DNA from: an uncultured Verrucomicrobiota bacterium
GTDB lineage: Bacteria > Verrucomicrobiota > Verrucomicrobiia > Limisphaerales > UBA9464
Length of the DNA stretch: 15,149 nt
Direction: 5' to 3'
Assembly: GCA_903925515.1 (NCBI GenBank)
Contig: CAIYFP010000394.1
Span: 1-15,149, forward strand
Positions 11,801 to 15,149 of the stretch are shown here, piece after piece. The position numbers were made by a program, and so were the translations under genes. Position 1 is the first letter of the stretch. Every line of letters starts with the position of its first letter. The notes under the pieces were generated by a model. That model was not told where the DNA came from. It saw nothing but the letters and a program-made list of their open reading frames with translations, and did not search any database.

Positions 11801-12778
11801 CGCCGTGACAGCCGAAGGGACATTGGCCACCACCGGGAGATAGGTGAAGGACATGGAATCCAGCCATGCGGCGTCCGAGCCCTTGGCGGTTTTCTGGTCC
11901 TTCTGGTAAACCCATTTCAACGTCCACGTGCCGGCAGGCAGGGTCACCGATTGGCTCGTCCAATCCACCTCGCCCGAGAGTCTCAGGCCCGTGACCTCGA
12001 CACCGTTCGTGTAACACCTCAAAAGGTCATTCGAGGGCTCTGAACTGACCTTCGCCTTCCAGGAAACCGTCTGGCCACCTGGCACGTTTGCGATTTGAAA
12101 GGCACTCGATCCGTCGTCAGCCGTCGGACCGCTTTTCAACGCCAGTCCATCTTGAGATTTGCCCGTGTCCGGCAGCCACGGATTGCCACCCTCCCAAGCA
12201 TACGGCAACCCCGTGAATCCATTCAACGCCCGGCTCGTGTCCCCCGTGAAGGCCACGAAACTGTCGATCCAGAAGGCCGAAGTTCCCGCCCAGAAACTGA
12301 TAGGCGTCCAGTATTGGAACTCGACCTTGTGATCACCCGGTTGCGTGATGTCGTACTCCGCAGATTCCCAACCCCCCGGTTTGAAGACCTCCGGTCTTTT
12401 TTTCGATCTCACTTCAGTCCCATCCACAACAAGACTGCAATAGTCGGCGGACACGATCCCAACGCTGCTGTCCAGCTTCCATTTGAACGACAGCTTGGCG
12501 GGCCCGGGGATGGTGGTCCGGATCCATGACATCGAGGGGCGGGACGACGTCCCTACGCGCGCGCTCGAAAGGTCCAGCTTCGTGGTTGTGTCCACGACCC
12601 ATACAAAATCCCCGCCCATCGTCCAGACCAACCCTTGCCGGTCGATGACATCCGATTGGAAGGTCGTTTGCCCCATCAACGCGGGTGTAAGCAGGCCCAA
12701 CAAGGCCACGCCCAACGCCCTGCGCCCCATCGACATCACACCCGCCAGCATCTCCCGAGTCCATCGACCTGAATTCAT
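2867..12778 (-). CDS. Giant exported modular protein (3,303 aa): Ig-like, cadherin-like, four lectin-like repeats, PPC-like modules
   Basis: The start at 12778 is chosen over the in-frame ATG at 12814 because GAGGAG lies 5 bases upstream. Residue numbers are approximate. 1-36: signal peptide (RRALGVALLGLLTPALMGQ). 25-178 and 180-312: two related beta-sandwich modules (LSFKWKLDSS; SGEVDWTSQSVTLPAGTWTLKWVYQKD). 313-580: three Ig-like modules (GAYTVVVSNPYG type). 582-690: cadherin-like module. 691-714: first part of another cadherin-like module. 715-1527: four L-type-lectin-like repeats. 1529-1740: the rest of that module plus one more. 1742-1912: two Ig-like modules. 1913-2042: beta module (YRTTFDLTGIDL). 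2043-2310: two PPC-like modules (GGKTVWWKWTAPKTG). 2362-2705: four Ig-like modules. 2706-3303: unassigned C-terminal region (LKPGWNAMFLLVQPDD; WVGTVSITHVSEV; HPDHDNLD). No PEP-CTERM or LPXTG motif and no enzyme domain is visible. Role inferred: extracellular or surface adhesion and glycan binding. Confidence 0.93.
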   Translation of the reverse strand: MNSGRWTREMLAGVMSMGRRALGVALLGLLTPALMGQTTFQSDVIDRQGLVWTMGGDFVWVVDTTTKLDLSSARVGTSSRPSMSWIRTTIPGPAKLSFKWKLDSSVGIVSADYCSLVVDGTEVRSKKRPEVFKPGGWESAEYDITQPGDHKVEFQYWTPISFWAGTSAFWIDSFVAFTGDTSRALNGFTGLPYAWEGGNPWLPDTGKSQDGLALKSGPTADDGSSAFQIANVPGGQTVSWKAKVSSEPSNDLLRCYTNGVEVTGLRLSGEVDWTSQSVTLPAGTWTLKWVYQKDQKTAKGSDAAWLDSMSFTYLPVVANVPSAVTAAVGGTLKLKADGGGGPGTTIAWLRNGVALTNGGRFSGVDTLSLTVANVDQSDEGAYAVRLSNSAGTSTSTSATLTVPVLPTITGVSTNLTVAGGQPFQLSVSAKGSQPLTYQWSLNGTPISGATGASYSVVSASALQGGAYTVVVSNPYGSASSPSVAVTVNAPPFISTQPSGLSVTPGKTAVLSVAAASSLQPVTYSWRKDGVALTDGTRITGSATAQLSVSGIISDDTGSYSVVVSNPAGSVTSANATVTVVPFNNAPTLNDIPALTRAMNGAASVVSLSGIADGNGGTQGLTVTATSSDPSLVPDPTVTYTSPQSTGTLSVTSAANRFGTAIVTVRVKDNGGTVDGGVDTVQRQFVVTVVKVNFSPTLDPLSSVTMLENGFVVNSNLVNDFSTAQGGLLRGNATFISGASGRIQLTPSQTTQSGGFFLSDLDPGQSVVGFRAQFRMVMDQGTSPPADGVSFNFMPEDTSSVTLNNAEQGIGTGLSVGFGIHTSQVFLRAGGVLLATKSNYQAYGVGSLTSMPLVEVSMSPDRKVTVIHNGTVLFDQVQTTLQPTAGWRFGWAARTGGSYARHSIDDLSIMRAVVSASPISLDLVNDFSTAHGGQLRGDASFVSGASGRIQVTPAENWKSGGFSLPDLDLGQSVTAFTAQFRMLMDQGTTPPADGLSFNFMPEDPGAVTLDQAEQGVGTGLSVGFGIYSSQVVLKAGGVVLATKTSYQAHGVGSLASMPLVVVTMTSDRKVSVTHNGTVLFDKVQTTLQPTSGWRFAWAGRTGGSNARQSIDDVTVSRTTGFSENFTTKHGGVLRGNATHISGTDGRIQLNPAVNQQKGGFFLPDLDPGQAVASFKARFRMLMDQGTTPPADGVSFNFIPEDAAAVSLEGAEQGVGTGLSVGFGIYSSQVVLKAGGVLLATKSSYSPYGVGSLSAMPLVEVTMTTDGKVTVTHNGTVLFDKVQTTLKPTAGWRFGWASRTGGSNARQSIDDVTIERTYLAPVAMPADVAATDFSQDFTTEHGGLLRDNATFISGTSGRVQLTPAVNAQKGSFFLQDLDPGKVVTSFTARFKMLMDSGTSIPADGMSFNFLPNDPATVVVGDAEKGIGTGLSVGFGIYTLGPPQAYLAVGGTSVATTPYNAYNIGSLTDMREVVVTLTSDMKVTVTYNGVTVFDKVQTTLKPATGWRFGWAARTGGLNARQTIDDVKISRMLAGSSTASLPPVATAITVPLTGIGDGDGGTQTLKVTATSSNPSVIGTPALRYTSPQSSGAMAFTTTPTNAAGSVVLTVKVQDTGGTALGGVDTIERQLAVTVLPINDPPTLDAIPNIAVTSTPPSQQVVNLTGIGTGVETGQTITITASSSDTTIIPTPSVQYTAGASTGTLQFTPVTNKTGTVVVTVTAKDNGGTNYWGSDTLVRQFSVAVGPVPPSITTAPADLVVQSGFPASFSVTASGLGLTYKWFKNGTEIPGATNTTYSLASVAATDAAAYRVQVFNSNTGNVYPTATAYLSVVQPPTRTAVWPTQQAQFTAQVSTPTGLSPSYQWFKDGIAISGSTSSSLTIPSATLAAVANYSLRVNVRATEFTTTPVTLRLLSSLATLFNTGVDNSGVRLRDRSSDPHYTLIDPSPITGSAVAVVSAGQYPTPPWIEGGTKSAWISPSSRLIEAGMPFVYRTTFDLTGIDLNTVRIAGQVAADDTVSAIRLNGVDLPAVTGIVSNAFKSFDFQFTNTRGADRFVDRGILPSVTDLVAAGDTTGASSETGEPWVASSAMHGTAGSIWWRWVAPTNGQFFVRSTGSTIPIILGVFEGAELSTPTLLAGSAGGGGDPSIVRVVSFSATAGREYQLYVDGLAEEQGAVGLELRLQGSGAIGADAFANRGAVGNTFWKATAFATNTTATVETGEPPVQGGKTVWWKWTAPKTGTVSIDTHGSTFDTVLWVYSGSVLSSLTQVASNDDDWSGFGNTSLVTFTAVSGTEYQIRVADYGDQGGSVLLNITTGTEPALTTPSLSVLPTLNTLDFVVTNTTDAGRDRSLTGLRVEFTNTPVVVHPVILAQGPEGGVQTFGERKVFTATAQTGGTTSYQWYKDDLVIDGATESTLIYNRVEESDAGAYKVRIENGNGVVWSQPANFLVDVPLRITHQPLDRAVALGGTTTLSLRFRGNAPLSVQWYLNDRPIPDATSTNLTLTSVTVAHAGSYRAEVKDRDDTLESDVAELWVVEPPMLVQQPQDLAGVERVAAMRMETVVDGTQPMRFTWYRNNVPLAVENTNVLSLGLLRESHVGSYYLVATNLAGSVTSRLASVTVQQPPSIASASGDAKVDAGGAASFSVRANGSGSLTYRWYIGGGLQTDVSGSVLQLTNLTAAVGTEVAVVVGNAFGEVTNKFRLDVFPPPVPVLSTGHAFLQEVRLKPGWNAMFLLVQPDDNLVGNVFTNIPYTSVWRWSDPGNGPKFVADQSETELDTTKWQVHLPPANAANFQNNLMRVFRHEAYLVHLGGTQEVVLSISGKPGYQKPRWATDGYTLSGFPVEPADADPASPGQFLPGVTVAQFLWGSEAHYDRTAGAPRGLFRLGSDGVWSALGATNELRSGEAYWVYTRGSSDFVAPVELSFQGITEMTFGLGGADQQMQVSYRDSSTQAGALGNATLGHILTDQSLPLKVSEFTPQEGSQWRDLPNSFPISARGYSRRTIRLAPARARVQDLVYQGIVEVKGGGAIHRIPLTVERDEASAGAVAAVPFNPVGLWVGTVSITHVSEVNGVTTNYVVNVVTNVVDGVTNLVQQASTQVKNVVVGSRPTPVRDPFDLPILLHADMQGVCRLLQQVTLLSKPPALGTADPGGQPVLLTDSTTFSQYQGVAARGRDLVGRRFSTPFFPMSNTNGIPFDETFALGRTMKARWVLGSEATVNPFKHRYHPDHDNLDASFRVFKAEAYAVTRTVTLSVSEGQGSTTNPSMGHDEIEGIYEEVVEGLHRTPITARGTFHIKRILSVGALDNANP
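8195..10636 (-). repeat. Four tandem lectin-like coding repeats, about 590-605 bases each
   Basis: Approximate units in reading order are 10636-10045, 10027-9431, 9425-8835 and 8800-8195, joined by 0-12-residue linkers. Each encodes the same sequence of landmarks: NDFSTAxGG, LRGNATFISG, SGRIQLTP, GGFFLPDLDPGQ, MLMDQGT, PPADGVSFNF, AEQGVGTGLSVGFGIYSSQ, VTHNGTVLFDKVQTTL, GWRFGWAARTGGSNARQSIDDV. The similarity is plain at DNA level too, for example where the ARQSIDDV segment recurs near 8213, 8853, 9448 and 10066. Units 2 and 3 look closest; unit 4 is most divergent, with an altered loop (TLGPPQAYLAVGG). ADGxSFNF followed by GTGLSVGFG resembles the L-type lectin (ConA-like) core. The acidic residues of the usual EFD metal site appear to be replaced by glycines. 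Confidence 0.9.
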
Positions 12779-12783
12779 GTGTT

Positions 12784-12789
12784 CTCCTC
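12784..12789 (-). promoter_or_regulatory. Strong ribosome binding site of the giant gene
   Basis: GAGGAG on the minus strand, 5 bases before the ATG at 12778. This spacing and match to the 16S anti-SD favour 12778 over the longer in-frame start at 12814, which would add 12 mostly hydrophilic residues before the signal peptide. Confidence 0.75.
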
Positions 12790-13090
12790 GCTCGGACGGC
12801 GAGGCCAAGGCCACGACGACATTTCATCTCGTCCGGCGTAGGTTGGCTCCCGCCCGCATGGAACCTCCCGCGTGACCCTGCCTCGCGTTACGAGCCGTCA
12901 TCCGGCTCTCGCGTTATCGCTTGTCATTAACCCACGGCCGACTCCGAATCGTCGTGTCCCCTTTTGGAGGGACAGAGGGGACGCCGTCGGCCGGTCGGAA
13001 TCAGGGAGCGAGCGATTCAGCCCTAAAACGGTGGTTGGGGTGGGATCAGTCCAACCTTCAGGTGGAGGAAAGGCTTGGCCCATGCTGTAG

Positions 13091-13312
13091 GCCGCGTGCC
13101 CTCACGCGGCGGCATCCTGCCGCCGGGGCATGCTGGGCAAGCGGCTGGAAGCCGCTTCCACTTTCACTTGGCCTTCATGGAAGGTGGCAGCGGCAGCGTG
13201 CCGCGGGTCGTGACGCGGCCAGAGCCGAGACGGCTCTGCCTCGTTTCCGCCGGGTGAGGGTCCCCGGCCTACCACCCGGACCGGCCCCTTCCAAGCTCAC
13301 CCGCCGGGTGAG
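13091..13312. repeat. Array of seven short hairpins (REP-like palindromic element)
   Basis: Seven hairpins fall in 222 bases. 13091-13110: GCCGCGTG / CACGCGGC, loop 4. 13108-13124: GGCGGCA / TGCCGCC, loop 3. 13139-13157: AAGCGGC / GCCGCTT, loop 5. 13200-13219: GCCGCG / CGCGGC, loop 8. 13220-13238: CAGAGCCG / CGGCTCTG, loop 3. 13249-13268: GCCGGG / CCCGGC, loop 8. 13296-13312: CTCACCC / GGGTGAG, loop 3. A weaker one (CCTTC / GAAGG, loop 3) lies at 13172-13184. Stems are intact although their sequences differ, which is typical of dispersed palindromic elements. It is not a CRISPR array, because there is no constant repeat with equal spacers. From memory, similar strings with an AGGATGCC-like core recur in Verrucomicrobiota genomes; I could not check this here. 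Confidence 0.75.
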
Positions 13313-13442
13313 GTCGCGGATGGACCCTACAGGGCTTCTTTGCCTTGATGGTCCGGCTGTTTCCTTGCCTTGAAGCCCTCTTCAACCGCCGTTTTTAGGT
13401 CTATTCCCGCGATGGCGGTGGATCATCGATGCAAGGCGGGGA

Positions 13443-13545
13443 GAGCCCGTCCCGAGGGGGCAGGAGCAAACCTTGGCTCGCCCGCCCGTCCATCCGCGGG
13501 TGGAAGCGCGAACGGGCTCCTCCGGATGGCAGGACCCGGGGTCCA
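13443..13545. repeat. Inverted repeats just downstream of the response regulator
   Basis: GAGCCCGTCC (13443-13452) pairs with GAACGGGCTC (13510-13519) with one non-matching position. Between them, TCCA and TGGA flank a CCGCGG core (13489-13504). GGACCC and GGGTCC meet around one base at 13532-13544. On the minus strand this would form a structured 3' end after the regulator. No run of T follows, so it is not a standard intrinsic terminator. Function unknown; base composition alone could produce part of this. Confidence 0.3.
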
Positions 13546-13582
13546 TCGCGTCTTCACCGAGCATGGCACCGGCGCACCCCGG

Positions 13583-13771
13583 CTAGAGCGGGCCGCGCTG
13601 GCCAAGGAATCGAACCACGGCCTCGCGGCTGTTGCGGACCTTGAGCTTGGCATAGATGCGTCTGAGGTAGGTGCGCACGGTGTGCCAGCTCACGTCCATC
13701 TCGGCGGCGACCTCCTTGATGGATCGTCCCTTGGTGAGGTGCCTCAACACCTCGATTTCCTGGCCGCTCAA
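13583..13771 (-). CDS. LuxR-type DNA-binding domain, 3' part of a frame-split response regulator
   Basis: This is a 62-residue GerE/LuxR helix-turn-helix domain: LSGQEIEVL at the start of the first helix, then IKEVAAEMDVSWHTVRTYLRRIYAKLKV with the recognition helix, then a final helix (NSREAVVRFLG). It is in a different frame from the receiver domain directly upstream and overlaps its stop codon at TTGA. The frame remains open upstream of the TTG and reads GQPATASAEEG, which is what a normal linker in this family looks like. The natural product therefore appears to be one protein of about 215 residues, the usual NarL/FixJ length, broken by a net one-base shift. Reinitiation at TTG is possible because GAGGAGG lies just before it, though only 2-3 bases away. 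As it stands this is either a broken gene, a sequencing error or a separately made DNA-binding domain. Confidence 0.75.
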   Translation of the reverse strand: MSGQEIEVLRHLTKGRSIKEVAAEMDVSWHTVRTYLRRIYAKLKVRNSREAVVRFLGQRGPL

Positions 13772-14244
13772 GCCCTCCTCGGCGGACGCCGTCGCGGGCT
13801 GGCCATGAAATGTTCCCGGACGCGCCGCGCCACGCCTGGAGAGAAGGGCATCCCGCCGTCATGGGCCTCCCGGATGGCGGCGATCAACTCGGACGCCGAA
13901 CACCCCTTGAGCACGTAGCCGTGGGCGCCGGCCCGCAACGCCCGAAGGATCACATGGGGATCCTCGTTCAGGGTCAGCATGAGGAACCGCATCTCGGGCG
14001 GGCGCGAGGCGAGTTCAGCCACCAACTCCACCCCGGACATGCCCGGCAAGCCAATGTCCACCAAGACGACGTCCGGGGCCCATGCGGGGACATGCGCCAT
14101 GGCCTCCTCGGCATTGGCGCAGGTGCCGGCCACGTCCAGCACGCCGGAGTCGGCCAAGGTGGCGGACAACAGCGCCCGGGCGTCGTGATCGTCCTCGACG
14201 GCGGCAACGCGCAAGCGCCTTGGCATTAGGATTTGTTCGTCCAT
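13768..14244 (-). CDS. Response regulator receiver domain, 5' part of a frame-split NarL/LuxR-family regulator
   Basis: Complete CheY-like receiver domain. The acidic pair lies in VEDD (residues 16-19), the phosphoacceptor is Asp63 in VLVDIGLPGM, the switch Thr is in LMLTLN (residue 91), and the conserved Lys is in GYVLKG (residue 113). After the receiver, FSPGVARRVREHFMASP is a typical NarL-type linker; the frame then reads RRRPPRRA and stops, while the DNA-binding domain continues in the -1 frame. The start at 14244 overlaps the kinase gene by 19 bases. A second ATG at 14226 overlaps the kinase stop as TAATG and gives the usual short N-terminus (MPRRLRVAAVEDD), so it is at least as likely. 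Role: phosphorylated by the adjacent kinase. Loss of the fused DNA-binding domain would separate signal from output unless the frame is restored. Confidence 0.82.
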   Translation of the reverse strand: MDEQILMPRRLRVAAVEDDHDARALLSATLADSGVLDVAGTCANAEEAMAHVPAWAPDVVLVDIGLPGMSGVELVAELASRPPEMRFLMLTLNEDPHVILRALRAGAHGYVLKGCSASELIAAIREAHDGGMPFSPGVARRVREHFMASPRRRPPRRA

Positions 14245-15149
14245 GGAAGCGTGATCCTGACCCGTGTCCCCGTGCCGACGCTGGATTCCATCGTGAGCCG
14301 CAGGCCTGCGGAGGCCGCGCGTTTGCGAAGGTTCAGCAAGCCGTTGCCGCCGGGCCGGGCGTGGCCCATGTCGAAGCCATGGCCGTCATCGGCGACCTCC
14401 AGGTGCAAGCCTTCGGCATCCACGGCCATGGCCACCCGCACCCGGGTTGCTTGCGCATGGCGCACCACGTTGTTCAAGGCCTCGCGCAGCATCATCCCCA
14501 TGTGATGCCGGACCTCGGGATCGAGGCGTCGATCTGGCAAGGTTTCCGGAAGGTCGATCTCGAACGCCATGCCCGCCCGGCGCAGGAACTGCGACGCATG
14601 GTCCGCCACATGGTCGGCAAGGTCCGCGACCGAGTCGCACGCGGGATCAATCGCCCACACGGCGGTCCCCAACGCGGCCATCCCGCGACGCGTTGCCTCG
14701 AGGCCGTCCCGGACATCGTCCGATGCCGCTCCCTCGCCGCGATTCGAGGCACGTTCCAACGCCAGCGAGATCTGGGTCATCGTCGCCCCGAGGTCGTCAT
14801 GCAGGTCGGTCGCGATCCGTGCCCGCTCCCGATCCAGCGCCGCCGCCTGTTCCACGGCCCGCATGCGGTTGGCGTATCGAGCCCGCAGGACCCGCCGAAC
14901 CCCGAGGGAGACCGTGCCCACAAGCCCCAGGGTCGTGCCCGAGGCAAACCACCATGTCTGCCACCACGGCGGCCGGACCACGAAGGCCAGACCCGCAGGC
15001 TCCCCCCACTCGAACCCATTGACCGTGGCCCTTACCTCGAGTCGATAGGACGCCGGCCGGAGGTCCCGCAGGACCGCGCTCCGCAGCACGCCCACGTCGT
15101 GCCAACGGCCATCCGGCAACAACCGGTTTTGGAAGCGTACCCGGTCGGG
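14226..15149 (-). CDS. Sensor histidine kinase with Y_Y_Y-type sensor end, HisKA_3 and HATPase (partial, N-terminus beyond right edge)
   Basis: The frame is open to base 15149, so the gene begins outside the window; 307 residues are visible. Residues 1-59 (VRFQNRLLPDGRWHDVG, PASYRLEVRA) match the Y_Y_Y domain that closes two-component-regulator beta-propeller sensors. Residues about 61-87 (PWWQTWWF and the hydrophobic stretch after it) are a single membrane segment. Residues about 108-126 hold the HisKA_3 box, with His117 in DLHDDLGATMTQI as phosphoacceptor. The ATPase domain shows the N box (REALNNVVRHA, 222-232), DDGHGFD (254-260), GGNGLLNL (267-274) and GTGTRVRITLP (292-302). All key motifs are intact. 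This is the NarL-partner kinase class, matching the regulator that overlaps its 3' end. It probably senses a periplasmic ligand through the propeller; the ligand is unknown. Confidence 0.9.
   Translation of the reverse strand, partial: PDRVRFQNRLLPDGRWHDVGVLRSAVLRDLRPASYRLEVRATVNGFEWGEPAGLAFVVRPPWWQTWWFASGTTLGLVGTVSLGVRRVLRARYANRMRAVEQAAALDRERARIATDLHDDLGATMTQISLALERASNRGEGAASDDVRDGLEATRRGMAALGTAVWAIDPACDSVADLADHVADHASQFLRRAGMAFEIDLPETLPDRRLDPEVRHHMGMMLREALNNVVRHAQATRVRVAMAVDAEGLHLEVADDGHGFDMGHARPGGNGLLNLRKRAASAGLRLTMESSVGTGTRVRITLPWTNKS

Larger units (their letters stand above)
12790..13582. other. Intergenic region between the response regulator and the giant gene
   Basis: About 790 bases without a convincing gene. 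Short open frames exist on both strands but carry no recognisable domains, and several simply translate palindromes. The part next to the giant gene (about 12790-12960) must carry its leader and probably its promoter; I could not find a clear -35/-10 pair. A small inverted repeat (GAGCC and GGCTC around a 7-base loop, about 12891-12907) lies there. The middle holds the hairpin array at 13091-13312. The part just downstream of the regulator (13443-13545) holds further inverted repeats. I see no tRNA, CRISPR repeat or insertion-sequence end. Confidence 0.6.

Noticed and set aside
12890..12960. A promoter for the giant gene near TTAATGACAAGCGATAACG (minus strand)
   Set aside because: Neither hexamer matches well with correct spacing, and promoter consensus in this phylum is poorly known, so I do not call it.
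13091..13312. A CRISPR array
   Set aside because: There is no constant direct repeat and no regular spacer length; the units are unrelated palindromes.
12872..13373. Short open frames across the intergenic region (for example 12921-13373 and 13075-13257 on the plus strand)
   Set aside because: They translate the hairpin array, show no domain and lack convincing ribosome binding sites, so I treat them as spurious.
13768..13800. Programmed -1 frameshifting in the response regulator
   Set aside because: The direction fits -1 and AGGAGG lies nearby, but no X-XXY-YYZ slippery site is visible in the overlap. The AGGAGG resembles the prfB stimulator, but that works for +1. A simple one-base insertion is the better explanation.

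Overview
The window is one GC-rich stretch of bacterial chromosome in which every gene I can support lies on the minus strand, so gene order runs from right to left. The general style points to Verrucomicrobiota, or a close relative in the Planctomycetes-Verrucomicrobia group. That style includes giant secreted proteins built from Ig-like, cadherin-like, LamG/ConA-like and pre-peptidase-like modules, a two-component kinase with a Y_Y_Y sensor end, and dense arrays of intergenic palindromes. This is inferred from domain style; there is no rRNA or marker gene to confirm it.

Right end (15149 to about 13583): a sensor histidine kinase enters from beyond the window, showing its Y_Y_Y end, one membrane segment, HisKA_3 and HATPase. 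It overlaps a NarL/LuxR-type response regulator. The regulator is split by a single -1 frame change between its receiver domain (13768-14244) and its DNA-binding domain (13583-13771).

Gap (13582 to 12790, about 790 bases): no convincing gene. It holds a run of perfect or near-perfect hairpins (13091-13312), other inverted repeats, and the leader and strong ribosome binding site of the next gene.

Centre (12778 to 2867): one gene of 3,303 codons for a giant exported modular protein. It has a signal peptide, two beta-sandwich modules, nine Ig-like modules in three groups, several cadherin-like modules, four tandem copies of an approximately 195-residue L-type-lectin-like module, two PPC-like modules and a long C-terminal region ending in a conserved-looking HPDHDN segment. 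The lectin quartet appears to sit inside a single cadherin-like module, splitting it in two.

Left end (2819 to 1): a second exported modular protein, open through the window edge (939 codons visible). It has an N-terminal ConA-like region, cadherin-like modules of the same type as in the giant protein, and a LamG-like domain. It starts 47 bases after the giant gene's stop, or overlaps that stop if an upstream in-frame ATG is used.

Working model (inference): a kinase and regulator sense an extracellular cue, and next to them lies a two-gene set for glycan-binding or adhesive surface proteins that they may control. The frame-split regulator leaves open whether this control still works in the sequenced strain.
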